The translations under genes and the position numbers were made by a program. This document shows positions 35,091-47,145 of a DNA stretch of 58,813 nt, piece by piece. The DNA lies in assembly GCA_018524725.1 (NCBI GenBank), contig JAEUWP010000331.1, positions 1-58,813 of the forward strand. The letters are read 5' to 3'. This DNA comes from Podaxis mareebaensis (lineage: Eukaryota > Basidiomycota > Agaricomycetes > Agaricales > Agaricaceae). How positions within the stretch are numbered: position 1 is the stretch's first letter; each line of letters opens with the position of its first letter. The notes beneath the pieces are model-generated. The model was not told the origin of the DNA. It made no database searches and worked only from the letters and a program-made list of their open reading frames with translations.

Positions 35091-35137
35091 AGTGAGAGGA
35101 ACGAGAAATGCATTGCCTCACATCTCACGCATTGTTG

Positions 35138-35145
35138 TATATATA
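35138..35145 (-). promoter_or_regulatory. TATA-box-like element upstream of paralog 1
   Basis: TATATATA (minus-strand context GCTATATATAC) lies about 50 bp upstream of the proposed ATG at 35090, a plausible core-promoter position for a fungal gene. Confidence 0.45.
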
Positions 35146-35632
35146 GCCTCCTGGATGATAAAAGATCGTCGACGATGACAGCACAGAAGGCACGTGGGAC
35201 GCGATGTTCTAGAACCACCTTCGAGGAAGGTGTTCGAATGGCTAGACATGTTGTAACATCAGCGCCCATTCGCAGAGGTCAATTACACTCACGGCACGGG
35301 AATTCCATGTCTCCGGGACAGAAGATCATAGCAAATATACCTCCCCGACGACAAATGTGCGAGAACGATAGGCCTTGCAAGACCTGGAAACACTGGATTG
35401 GTGCACTCAAAGTGGGCGAATAGTCTGAGGGTCATTTGACAGTGGAAGAGTCAATATCAGAAAATGGCATGCCTGTACACTGTGGTTTCCAATGAGATTT
35501 GCATGGCGTATTCATTAACCACAACCACAGATCTTGACACTATCCGGTACAAAGGCCAAGAAGTTCGATCATTCAAACCTGCACTGGTACAGGACAAAAG
35601 GTAGGAAAAAGAAGAGTATACAGGTTCCACCA

Positions 35633-36199
35633 TCAGAGTTCGGGGGAGCTCGGGCCCTCCTCTGAGTTTTCCATTGGACTCAGTGAACGTGGAGTCTCAG
35701 GCTGATGCTCATTCAAGAACTCAATAACGTCGTTCAGTGCAGACATTGCTAATCATCGTGTGAGTAACTCAGCCTTTACAGAAAATAGAGCCCTCACATA
35801 GATTATCCTCGCTGAGCGTCTCGATGTCGTACATCATGAGTCCAACCCCTGGCCCAAAAACTTTACCAGTAATAACCACAAACTCGCCAGGCAATTCATA
35901 TAACTACACAATTATTTGAGAATCTATGCTGAATTGGTGTCGACATACCTCTGAGTATGGCTCCCAACCATCAATCCACTTGAGGACGACGTAGAAGGGC
36001 ATGCCATCTGTAGTTTTGGCCTCCGCAGTGAAGCCATTGCTCTATGTGGGATTTGTTAGCGACAACGGTAACAACAGCCATGAACGGATTATCTCACATG
36101 CAAAATTTGGCACGGGACACGCACAATCTCACCCTCCAAATCAATCATCAGACGGCCGTTTTTGAACGAGGCGACTTCGGCGAATGCATTCTTCTCCAT
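35633..36199 (-). CDS. Small four-exon gene, paralog 2 (unknown beta-rich protein)
   Basis: Tandem paralog of the preceding gene, same strand. Exons: 36199-36098, 36041-35949, 35903-35798 and 35748-35633 (TGA). Introns are 56, 45 and 49 nt; donors GTGAGA, GTATGT, GTGAGG; acceptors CATAG, TGTAG, TTAG; a CTAAC branch-point-like sequence is in intron 1. CDS is 417 nt, 138 residues, with no stop or frameshift. Key stretches: LEGEIVRVPC, AKTTDGMPFYVVLKW, LPGEFVVITGKVFGPGVGLM, and an acidic Ser/Pro/Glu-rich tail (SPMENSEEGPSSPEL). The tail is longer and acidic where paralog 1 ends in a short basic tail. No signal peptide or membrane span. Function unknown. Confidence 0.7.
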
Positions 36200-36428
36200 G
36201 GTGAAAGGAATAAGAAAAAATTAACTTGCAGCTCGCATATGTATCCCTCCAGAGCAAAGAAGATTGCTCAAGAAGAGGGTTCACGAGGTCCACGATGGCG
36301 GGGGTTCTTCGAAGACTGACTGCAGGGTCCATGAGGGCAGGAGTTCTCTGAAGATATATGACCTCGAGGCAGGAATGGCTGTGACATTTGGGACAGTTAG
36401 TTAATTGTTTCCCCTGGAGCAGCACCAC

Positions 36429-36536
36429 GCACTGCGACGTTGAAGTCTGGTGATAAGCGCCATGCCAGCTGAGGCCGAGCAGAAACTCTGGCCAGTCCAC
36501 GGAGTATTTGCTGGCACACAACGTCTAGCGATATGG
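36429..36536 (-). repeat. Right arm of the diverged inverted repeat
   Basis: Reverse-oriented counterpart of 34042-34152. The minus strand encodes CASKYSVDWPEFLLGLSW, similar to the left arm peptide. Together the arms bracket the two paralogous small genes. The CpG-poor hAT region starts just beyond. Confidence 0.7.
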
Positions 36537-36544
36537 AAAGTAGT

Positions 36545-36645
36545 GCTGTCACACAGTGCAGTGAGGTGACTGTGAAGCCAGATGTTACGTCACTGTGACA
36601 TGCTTCACAGTGACCACAGTGTACTGTGAAGTGTGCTGTGAAGTG
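36545..36645. repeat. CACTGTGAAG-type subterminal repeats near the hAT gene
   Basis: Several copies of CTGTGAAG and its reverse complement CTTCACAG cluster within 100 bp, including a perfect inverted pair CTTCACAG...CTGTGAAG at about 36609-36637. Such clusters are common at hAT ends and may bind the transposase. The element termini themselves were not identified. Confidence 0.45.
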
Positions 36646-36736
36646 AGTGCTTCCAAGGCCGAGTGGGCATTCCGGGTTGTGCTGCCAAAATGAGACATTT
36701 GAGTAATAGTCACATGCTGTCCAGGTGTATAAAAAT

Positions 36737-39325
36737 CTATTTATTCAATAATTCTACAAGTTCACTGGCCTGTCCCTTTGCCAAAAGGTCCTGTACTGTC
36801 TCATTTGACACAAATGTCATGTCAGCACCAATTAAGTCCTGTTCACATGAGATCAACCCTTCCATCAGGTCAAGACAATCTTGCCAATATGTGTACTTGA
36901 GAAATTGAAGGGCTTCTACGAGTTCAGGTGATAAGCAACTGTGGCACAGGGTTATGGTTTCTTTACTTGATGAGAACACATGCTCACATGCAACCGATGA
37001 TGCCTGGACAGGCAGGGTGTCAAGGGCAACTCAGTACATTGTAGGGAACTGATATTGTCTTGCCTAAAATTCTCAGCAGTATCAGCAAGATGAGTTGAGC
37101 ATCAATGAAAGGGACATACTTGCCAGTACCTCGTGAGACTGAAGTCTCCATATTCTCCTTCATCAAGAATGCCCTCTTCAAGATAACGTTGTAATTCTTC
37201 TGCCACCAAGATCCAGTCTTTTTCATCTGCTAATGCCATTTCTGATTGCAGTTCAGCTGGTGTGTGACACTGTGAGCTCGGGGATGTTGGTGTCTTGAGG
37301 ACTTGTACTATCCTGGGCTGCAGCAGGGCCAGCAAGGATAGAAGAGGCTGAATGTTGTAGGTTGGCTTTCAAAGAGTGTATGTATGCAAGCCCACTAGCT
37401 TGCGATTGAGCTGATGCTGTTGATGGGCCAACTGAACCTGACCTCAATGGTGACTGTGATATGGGTGATGAATGCCGATTTTCTTTTTGGTACTCAAACA
37501 TCTGGAGAAAATAAGCACGCTCCACAAGAATAAAGTGTAAGAGATGACTTACTGCTCCCAGCATCCACTCCTTAGCTGCATGGTACTCCTCCATCATCCA
37601 ATGCTCTTCAATCCATTTCAGCTTTGTCATAGGATTGATTACTATGCAACATGAGGACTTTGTCACATAGAAAAATGGATACATACCCATTGCAAGTGCA
37701 TAGATGCATGTCTTCTGTGACTTCTTAACATAATCTTCAATCTTGGAAATACAAGCCATAATGGCATGCTTTAGTTGTTGGCAAATGGCTTTGTATGCAT
37801 TCAACATGACAAGAAGATCTTCATAGGTTGGGAGGACAGCCGAAAGGGGTGGTGTCTTCTCAGCACAAAGCATAGTTTGTACAGCATGTGGCACCTTGAG
37901 AAAATTGGCAATGTTTTGTAGAATGCAGAGTTCCATGTCGTCAAGGAGGTGCTGGTGGATGTCCTTGTACTTCACCTTGTTGAGGAGAACGTCAATCGCC
38001 TGTGATAACTTATTAGAATGACCTACACAAATGATGAATATACATACTGGATAGAGTTCAAGCACTTGCTCAATCATGAGAAGTATCGCTGACCACCATG
38101 TGTCCACATCACAAAGGAGTTGGACATTCCTGAGTTGTTTCTTATTTGGAAAGGATCCCAAAGCATTACCTTCAGATATTGTTGTTTGAAAGTCTTCATG
38201 CCACTGTCCACTTGCATGGCATGCAGCAACAAGTGTGCAGCATTGTGCTACAACATCACTTTCAAGGCCTGCTTGGTAATCTATGTCACACTCATTCTCT
38301 TTGAAGTTCTCTGCAATGTCATCTTAATCTGTCAGTTCAGGTGCTGACCGAGAAAGCTCTTTGAGTGCAGCTTTCACAGCTATGTTCACAATATGGGGAA
38401 AACATCTGTAATATTCTTAAATACCCTCTCTCTAGTAACAAAGTGATATTCACACCTTATCTGGTTACCCACCCAATTGAATGGGATGCCTAATTCACAG
38501 AGAAGAGAACCAAGGCCTTGCATCATTGAATCACAGTTGGAAGCATTATCAAGTGTGATCATGCCAATCTATGTGATAGATCTAAGGAATGTTGACATGA
38601 AGGAGACAGTTTTGCACTCACCTTGTGTAGAACTCCAAGTTCCTTCATGATTGCAAGAAAATGCTTTGCAAGGTTTTCCCCTGAATGGGTTCCTGAAATA
38701 TGCTGGAATGCAACAAGGTGGTTGCAAATTACAAGGTTTCCATGCTCATCTTTGCTCAAGTAATGTGCAGTGACAGCCAGGAATGATCAGAGATTCATAT
38801 TGGACCAGAGGTCGCTTGTGAATGAAACATGGCTTTCAGAATTCTGGAGGGTACACACTTATCAGTTGTGTGATGCTCAACATCATGGCAATGAAGGATA
38901 TACCATTAATTCTGTGACAAGTTTCTTCCACTCAGAATGATACTTCTCAAGAATGATTTGTGTAACTTTCTTGCAATGTGAAATATCATGGGGTGTACAC
39001 ATTGGATTCAAATAGAGGAATATGTCATGGAGATCCCATGATTCAATGACATTGAGGGACTGGAAGATAATAAACAATAATGTTCTCAAAAACAATGGTG
39101 AACTCACCTGATCATCAATGGTGATCCAGCATGCAAGCCACTCAAGAAATCCTTCAACTGTGAACACATCATGGGTGGCCAAATTGTCCATCTTGCTATC
39201 ATAGGGTATCTTCTCCCATCCCTTCAATTTCTCTAGGACAACAATTTTTTGCCACTCATTACCATGTTTAGTAGATAGATGATTGCATATTGTATCTGTG
39301 ATCCCATTGATATTTGACCAGACTG
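36737..39325 (-). pseudogene. hAT-family transposase, minus strand, decayed
   Basis: Cut-and-paste transposase of the hAT superfamily. From the 5' end (about 39325): a BED-like N-terminal region (ITDTICNHLSTKHGNEWQK, KLKGWEKIP); then MITLDNASNCDSMMQGLG and RCFPHIVNIAVKAALKEL, typical of the catalytic core; CDVDTWWSAILLMIEQVLEL; LKVPHAVQTMLCAEKTPPLS; NPMTKLKWIEEHW; and the C-terminal dimerisation region (SSSKETITLCHSCLSPELVE) ending at 36737. Some breaks are probably introns (for example GTAAGT...CTCCAG near 37507-37555), but a stop near 38325 and shifted segments point to decay. The DNA is CpG-poor. Confidence 0.75.
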
Positions 39326-40552
39326 ACCAATGTGTAGACCTAAGATTTGCATGGTTCAGCTCTCAGTGCATTTATGAAGAGAAAGGACCTACAATAGGCA
39401 CAGATGACAGCTGTTGTGAATATTGGCAACTCCAAGAACACCAAGGAGACTGAAAAGACCAAGGAGCAGTCATTTGAGGAATGGGACTTGATGAATGCAT
39501 GATGATCAGCTTGTGGCAAGAAATGACAGAACTTAGGCAGATGCTGGATTGGGAAATGTGTGAGAAGGTAGATGAAGCATGCTGGTATCATGGAGTTTAC
39601 TTCCCTTGTGATGACAACTTGTGATGACACTGAACTTACATCTTCCATATTTAGACACTTTCTATTCTTGGACCAGGTATCAGTTTCCTCCACTCTGTTG
39701 TACTTGTATCACATCAATTATGTTTGCTCCTGCACCTCTATGCCTTATGCCCTTTATGTCTTATGCCCTATGCCCTATGCCCCACCTCTATGCCCTCCTT
39801 TTTGGTTTTTGTCTTCTATGTTACAATTGATCTACTTCCTTAAGTAGTCACTTGGACTAGTATATGTACACTGCTCAGACATGTAGATTAGCAAGTCTAA
39901 TCTTAACATGTGTTACCTGCCTATCAGACAGACCTCATTAAGTGTTCATCTCTTCACCCTTGTGAAAGCTTTTCCCTCTCAGCTTCTCTTTAGTGTTGAT
40001 CCTACAGAGTGTGCAATCTACACAAGTTGGCTGCCTAGAAGACAATGTGAAAAGCCACCCAAGGTTAAACAGAGCAGCTCCTTCAGACCCATATGGGACA
40101 AGGACCTCTGCTTGTCTCTTGCAAGGATAGGTCTCAACTTAGGCATTGCTCAACCAAAGAAGAAACCTTGTAACAACAGCCCACAAAGGGCATTTTGGAC
40201 TTTTCACAAGATGGCTGTGTCTCAGGAATAGGCTCACTTCAATGTTCGTGAGTTTGCAGGGGCCACATGAAGTACCAAACATCTGTTGTGACCTGCTTTG
40301 ACTGGGTAGTGCAGCATTTCGAGATGGGACTGTAGTCAATGATCAGTGTTGGACAGGGAGCTGGTGCTTGTTGGGGAAGGCTAGATGACAGGCCAATACC
40401 TGGAACCAGTACCACTGATGAAGAATCACATTCAACTTCATGGTCAACCTCCTGTGGCTGAGAGGCTTGATACTGCCATGCTCACTTTGATGATGCTTTT
40501 GTGCCCTCTGTGTACTTTCATTTGCAGCCATTTGTAGGTGCTGGTGACTGCT
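39326..40552. other. CpG-poor stretch without recognised gene; TATGCCC-type low-complexity patch
   Basis: Probably transposon debris. At 39735-39805 a run of CTATGCCC / TTATGCCC-like units forms a short low-complexity tract. No coding sequence I can support, and no clear hAT terminus. Confidence 0.4.
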
Positions 40553-41486
40553 GAATGGGGGTGACTTTAACTCTCATCCCCCTGAGTGGGACCCCCATGT
40601 TACTCATCACTCAGTGAGAGGTGATTTATTAACTGACATCATGAACTCCTTAGGCCTCACATTATCTACACCAGAAATTGAAAGGTATACTCACATTCCT
40701 CTAGATAATTCCAAGCACCCCTCTGTCATTGACCTTATTTTTGTGATTGATAACCCCCTCCTACCAAGCCCAGTCCATGCAATCTGTGATGACTGGCAAT
40801 TCAAGTCCGACTATTGCCCCCTCCTCACTTCTTTTCCCCTCCCTTCTCCTTTCCAACCCTACATCAAAAAGCTCACCATTCTGAGAGACTCTGATGAAGA
40901 AGCCACCTTCCTCTACTCTATCTCTACCCAACTCCAAAACATCCCACTGGTTTTCAAATCCAGTGACAACATTCTCACATACTCTTCAACTATGTCCCAA
41001 ATCATCTCTTAAGAGTGGCACAATAATGCCAAATCCTTCAAGATTTGTGCAAGATCCAAACTGTGGTGGAACCCCCAGTGCTCTGCCACCCTCAAGGCCT
41101 TCCAAGCTCACAAATCAAAGGCCAACTGGGCCAAGTTCCAATGGACCACCTGCCAAGCCAAATGCACTTTCTTTGACAAGAAGATTAAAGACATAGCTGG
41201 AGAAGATCACCACCCTTGGGACCTCATGTCATGGATCAGCAAGAGAAATCTCCCCCCCTCCCAATCCATTTCCTTCAATGGGAAGAGTTGTGATGAGCTG
41301 GATGATCTCTGGCTAGCTCTCAACTCTTCTTATAACTCTGCTGCTGACTGCCCAGTTGACCTCAGTGCCATCAATTCCATTGATGCCCAGCTGGAGTGCC
41401 CATTGCCTCCCTTTTCCAGTGCTGAGCCTTTTGATGCCCTCAACCCATGTGCTAACTCCTTGGCACCTGGTCCTGATCATTTATCC
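40553..41486 (+). pseudogene. LINE-1 copy, endonuclease/RT-linker part (plus strand)
   Basis: Plus-strand copy of the same LINE family as LINE-2, entering at the endonuclease motif GGDFNSHPPEWDPH and continuing through IDLIFVIDNP, CDDWQFKSD and the linker to LAPGPDHLS. It is cut at 41486 by LINE-2 and resumes at 48157. Frameshifts and a stop (for example TAA at 41010) are present. The copy is 5'-truncated or deleted at 40553. Confidence 0.75.
41475..41486. repeat. Target-site duplication of LINE-2 (left copy)
   Basis: GATCATTTATCC, identical to 48145-48156. It lies at the poly(A)-side end of LINE-2. Confidence 0.9.
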
Positions 41487-41795
41487 TTTTTTTTTAAAAA
41501 AAATTGACATTTATTGCAATAGACTAGCTACTACAAATGGGTGTACAATAGCAGTCCCAATACTGAAACTATAGAGAAAGAAAAATAGAGAGAGGAAAAT
41601 GAAGAGGGAAGAGGGTAGGGAGCAGGGGAGCTATGCTAGAGATAATGAAGTGAGAAGAAAGTAAAATGAACTTGACAAGATGAGGAAAGGATGAGAGATA
41701 AAAGAACTGGAAAAGGAGTAGGAGTGGGGAGCTAGCTATGAGGCAAATGATAAAGAAGGCCTTCAATGTACATTGGGGACTCCATTAAGTGCAAG

Positions 41796-44700
41796 TCACT
41801 CTCTGTGAGAAAGGTGGCATGTGATGAACTTTTCTTGGGTGATGGGTCCTTGAATCTGGTCAGCAAAAGAGAAAGCCATGGGATTTTGGTCTAGGAAGTT
41901 GATGACCCAGTAGAAACTGTCACAGGCTCTGACTGGGTATGTGAAGTGGGGGCAGTTGTTGAAGATGTGATCTTGCATCTCAAGTGGTTTGCCACAAGGG
42001 CATGAGGTGATGTGGTGCCTGGGGAAGAAGCACTGACAAAAGGTGCCAATGGGTGCATGATTGGTGATGCAGTGAGTGAAGTGTGTACATAGTTGGGTAT
42101 TTTGCCTGAGCAGTGAATTAAGCCAAGTTCTGCCTTTGGCATACTTGGGTGTGAGTGGTTGTTCAGCAGGGTTGAGTAGATGTAGCCATGAGCAACCATG
42201 GTAAGAGGGATCATTCATGCACATTTGCCATAAGGACAGACATTTTTGGGTGTAGTGGTTGCAAACAAATTCCAAGGATGTGCAGATGGGTTGGTGTCTG
42301 GGGTTGGGGAGACAGAGTGATTTAGCAAGGACATGTGCCTGGTGGTGTATAGACCAATTGGCAGAGGGGGGAATGGACCAGAAATGGACATGATTAAGGG
42401 GGGAGGAGGAGAGCCAGTTGAACAAGAGAGGGGCAACTGCAATGGAATCTTGATGTGCAGTGTGGGGCCTATAAGAAAATAGGAGTTTAGCCAAAGAAAT
42501 AGAGTCTGTGAAAACTACAATGGATGAAATATTTTAAGAGGATGTGAGAGAAATAGATGAGAAGAGTCCAAGATGAAGGGCATATGATTCAGTGTCAGTA
42601 GAAGTGACTTTGCTGCAAGGATGAATGGAAGAGGAGAGGATATTGGAAGGAGAAGAGCCAAACACTTAATAAGCAGAAGTGGCAGAAAGGGAGGAGTTAG
42701 AGGGAACTGAACTATCAGTAGCTACTAGGAGGGAAACAGGAGAGGAAAAGGAAAGGTCTCAAGTATGGGAGGCATTGGCAATGTGGAGTGCTATGGCACC
42801 TTCTTTCAAAGGGTCAGGGCACTCAATGAATTTGATTTGGTTGCTAAACAAGTCCAGCAGGCACTGGCCAGGCTTAGCACTAGGATGGAGATGCTGGAAC
42901 TGGTCTGTGACCAGTTGAGCATCTGAAACAAAATTGAGTGCTGTGGAGTGCTGTTTGGTGTGATGTGTGTCTAGGAGGTCAATGTCACATGTGAGGAGTT
43001 TGAGGGGGTGAGAGGAAGGGAGGGTGTGGAAGCAGAGGGAGCATCTTTTGGCAAGCTTGAATAGGTGAAGTTGAATGGGGATGAGACCAGCAATGGCCTC
43101 AACCCCACCCAAGGGGGTAGTGCAGAATACACTAGTGATCCAGAGGGCAGCTTGTCTTTGCATGCACTGTAGAGATTTAATGAGGCCCCAGTACCTCATG
43201 TTATGGTTGAACCAGAGACAGAATCCATATGTGGCTATAGGAACCACACAGGAATGGTAGAGGAGTCTCTTGTGAAGAGGGGAGAGACTGTGGACTGAGT
43301 TTCCAAGCATGCACATGCATCAGACAGTTGATAGCACCTTGGTTGAGTAAAACCAGACATGTTTCTTGAAAGAGAGACTTCTGTCAAACCAGAAGCTGAG
43401 GTAATGGAGGTAAGGCTTGGGATGGATGGTGAGGGTGGCATTGATGTGGACAGGGGGATTAGGGTTGTGGGAAGGGTGGTTGGAGAAGTGGAAGGCCTTG
43501 GTCTTGTCTCTTTTGAGAACAAACCCAAGGCAGTAGAGGTAGTCTTTGCAAGATTTGTATACCTGTGTGAGGAGACAGCAGTTAATAGTAAATGAGTCTG
43601 ATTGAACAACAATGAGTCCATCATCAACAAATGATACTATCTTACAATGAGGGTCAGAAGAAAAGTTGTACATAAATAGAGAAAGTGAGAGAGCAGTCAG
43701 AATGGCAGAGAGTGCAGAGCCTTGGCCTATGCCTATGGAAGCAGGAAATTTAGGTGAAAGGTGATTGTTCCAGGAATATGTGGTGAAGCAATCTTTTAAA
43801 TAATGAGAAAAGAAAGAAACAAGATTAGAATTGAAACCATGGTGCTTGAGAGTAGCACATAGAATGGAATGATTAGTGGAGGGAAAGAATTGAGCAACAT
43901 TGAATGTGATGACGCTCATCTTGAGTTTTCTCTTCCAGCCTTGATGGACTAGGTGGGTGACATATATGCTGGCATCTTCAGCTGAATGCTGGATTATGCC
44001 ACCAAATTGAAGTGGGTGGATGAGGTTGAATTGAGTGGCATCAAATTGCATGTGGGTGGAAATCATCTTTTCAATGAGTTTTCCAAGTGTGTTGAGAAGA
44101 ATGATAGGCCAGCACATCTTTGGTGTGGAATAGTGAGGTTTGTTGGGTTTGGGGATGATGATGGAGGTAGAGTTCTTGAAGTGTTCCAGCCAGGTAGAAA
44201 ACTCATCACATTTGGAGGCAAAGGTGAGGAAATTGCTGCATAGGGTGTCATTGGACATCAAGTGTTTGATATGGGCCCAGGAAAGGTGATCAGGCCCATG
44301 TGTGGAGGAGTTGGCACAAGGATTAAGAGCATCAAAGAGTTTGGTGCTAGAGAAGGGGGGCCATGGGCATTCCAGTTAGGCATCAATGGAATTGATGGCA
44401 CTTAAGTCGACAGGTTGATCAGCAGCAGAGTTGTAGGAAGAGTCAAGAGTGTGCCAGAGGTTGTCTAGCTCATCACAACTCTTCCCATTGTATGAGATGG
44501 ATTGGGAGGGGGGGAGGTTTCATTTACCAATCCAAGACATAAGATCCCAAGGGCAGCAGTCTTCTTCAGCTATGTCTTTGGTTTTCTTTTCAAAAAAGGC
44601 ACATTTGGCTTGGTAAGTGATTTGCTGGAATTTGGTCCAGTTAGATTTGGACTTGTGAAGCTGGAAGGATTTAAGGGCAGCAGTGCATTGGGGGTTCCAC

Positions 44701-45659
44701 CATGGCTTAGATTTAGTGCAGATCTTGACCAGCTTAGCATTGTTGTGCCATTCTTGTGAGATAATTTGAGACATAGTTGCAGCATATTTAGTGATGTCAC
44801 TGCTGGATTTGAAGATGGGTGGGATGTTCTGGAGTTGGATGGAGGTGGAATAGAGAAAGGTTGCTTCTTCCTCTGGGTCATGGGGAATAGTGAGTTTCTC
44901 AATGTATGATTGGAATGGAGAGGGAATAGGGAGGGACATGAGGAGGGGATGGTGGTCAGATTTGAATTGCCAGTCATCACAAATTGAGTGGACTGGGCTT
45001 GGTTTGGGAGGATCATCTATCATGAAAATGAGGTCAATAGCAGATGGATGGTTAGACTCATCAAATGGAATATGTGTATATTTCTCTACTTTGGGAGTTG
45101 AGAGTGTTAAACCTAGTGAATTCATAATATCAGTTAGTAGGTTGCCTCTAGCTGAATGATGATTGACATGGGGATCCCATTCAGGAGAGTGAGAGTTAAA
45201 ATCCCCCCCCATGCAGACGATGTTCTTAGGGAAAAGGTGAATGCAGGATTCAAGATGGGAAATAGATGAATCATTAGAAGGGTTGAAGTAACAGTTAAGA
45301 AAATAAAGCTTCTTAGGAAAGGAAAGGGAGATTAGTTGGAAATCAGGGGAAGAAATAATGTCAGGGTGTGAGACTCAGATGAAAGTTGCTGTTCATGGGC
45401 ACTCATCATTAGAAATGAAAAGGCACCAGTTAGGATTGTATGGCATTCCTTTGTAAGGTACTCCTTCAGAGTTATCAGTGGAGGGTATATTGTGTATAAT
45501 GCTAAATGGCAGTTCTTGGATGCAGAGGATTAAAATGTCTCTAAAAATAGGATTATTCAGTAGAATTTCAATGGTTGGAGCAGAACAGTGAACATTAAAG
45601 AAAAGGATGGGAATAGAAGAGACAGAACCAGCAGGGCTGGAATATTGTCCTTTAGACAT
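41796..45659 (-). pseudogene. LINE-2 ORF2: endonuclease, reverse transcriptase, RNase H
   Basis: One continuous frame of 1288 codons from ATG 45659 to the stop at 41796, broken only by in-frame stops. Domains in order: apurinic-type endonuclease (IQELPFSIIHN, GGDFNSHSPEWDPH just below 45212, IDLIFMIDD, FKSDHHPLL); reverse transcriptase with IIPKPNKPHYS, IGIGQGSALSAILTALSLS and the active-site box FVDD at 43620-43631; RNase H-like segment with VATDSSVPS and VVFTDSISLAKLL; and a C-terminal CQCFF...CPCGK...H...CPH zinc motif. The lack of frameshifts and the intact FVDD box suggest inactivation mainly by point mutation. Confidence 0.85.
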
Positions 45660-45741
45660 TTACAGCACCTGAGTTGGGGTCATAGTGGTTTTTCTCTGCT
45701 TTAAATTTGCAGAGTTTGGTGGAGATCCACTCCCAATCATA

Positions 45742-47145
45742 TCAGTGGCAGAAGAAGGGGCATTTTTCAGAGTTCATGTGATGTTCTTTAGAGTCACATG
45801 ATAGACATTGGAAGGAGGTCATGTGTGGACACTCCTTAATATTGGTGGGAGTGGGGGGACAGGGGTTTGGACCAGTTTTGCCATGACAGCTTCTGCTGTC
45901 ATGGCAGTGATTTTCAGTGTAGTGAGGATCTCCACATATGGCACACCTCAGGTTGCAGGCCTTGCAGAGATGTGTAGGGTGGCCCCACCTCCAACATCTG
46001 TTACAGAGAGGGCTGGCAGGGTAAAGGAAGGGGGAGAGGGTTTGAGGGGATGAGGAGGGAGAGCAGGGGCAATGATGTTCTTGGGTGGCTACCAGTTTGT
46101 GAGGCACTCATCTGCAAGTGACAGTGGACCATGAATTGGGGTTAGGGTTACCCTTCCCAGGATTAGAAGTCCCAGGTTGGGCATCAGGAGCAGAGGATGG
46201 GGGAGGGAGCATGTCTGTATCAATAATAGAGCCTGAGGACTCACCTGGTTTATTAAGGTTGGCTGGCAGGAGGTGGGATAGGGTGATAGCTTGAGCTGTG
46301 TCCTGAGTGAGTTGTGAATCTGAGTCTTGGGACTGCCCAATGACATCAGGAGGAAGAGGGAAAGAGTTCTAGGACTGCCCAGTAACATCTTTAGGGGAAG
46401 GGGAGGACACAGCTGGTGCTTTTTCAGCCCAATGAGAGTTGCAGTGACCAGTGGACATGGGGGTGGGAGTGGGTGAAAGAGTATGGGACAGAGGGAATTG
46501 CATGGAGATGAAATCATAAAGTTTAAGTTTATGATCATTGAAGGAGATAGACTTGTTGTGCAGTTGGTCAGAGTGTGCAATAGTTTGAAGGATATGGACA
46601 AGGTGGGGGGTACCCTCAAATATAGATGTGTCTCCCTTATCTGCTGAATTGTTGAGATAAAACTAAGCAGGGATGTGAGGCAATTAAACCCCATGATGTC
46701 ATTAGTGTTAGTGACATCTATGTTACACAAAGCATCACTGAGGGATTCACAGATGGATGACCAATCTGTTCCATGGGTCAGCTGCACATTGCCATGAGGC
46801 TGCACAGTAGTAGAGGGAGAGAGGGAGAGGGGTGAAGGAGGGAAGAGCAGGAAGGGGGTTGGAGGGTTGAGATTCATCCCAAGCTGCTCCAGGGGTGGAG
46901 GGAACAAAGCTGTGAGAAGCAGCAATGGCTTGGGCTGGAGAGAGAACCTGATGGGAGGAGGGGGTGATTTCAGGAGACATTTCCAAATCCTTAAGAACCA
47001 GCATGGGGGAGGGGTGAATGGATTGAGGGGTGGAAAGGCCTTGAGTGTTACATTCCAGATGTTTCTGGAGGTTCAGAGAGTGGACCCTTGGCCTCAGCAT
47101 ATGTGCTATGCCCCTCTGATACTGTGTGGGATCTGATTTGGCCAC
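45742..47145 (-). pseudogene. LINE-2 ORF1 with CCHC-type zinc knuckles
   Basis: RNA-binding ORF1 protein. The upstream part (from about 47145, Pro/Ser-rich, with AAWDESQPSNPLPALP) and the downstream part (46107-45742) are in different frames, so the ORF is broken. The last part holds three Cys/His clusters: CNRCWRWGHPTHLC, CAICGDPHYTENHC and CLSCDSKEHHMNSEKC. It stops 80 bp upstream of the ORF2 start. The stretch 47146-48144 is the 5' leader, with a small minus-strand open frame (48056-47712, Ser/Asp-rich) that may be an ORF1 N-terminal part or unrelated. Confidence 0.65.

Noticed and set aside
46089..46925. 278-codon minus-strand open frame in LINE-2 as a separate gene
   Set aside because: It overlaps ORF1 in a different frame and is a Leu/Pro/Ser-rich shadow of skewed composition. 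The zinc-knuckle frame and the upstream Pro-rich frame are the better ORF1 candidates.
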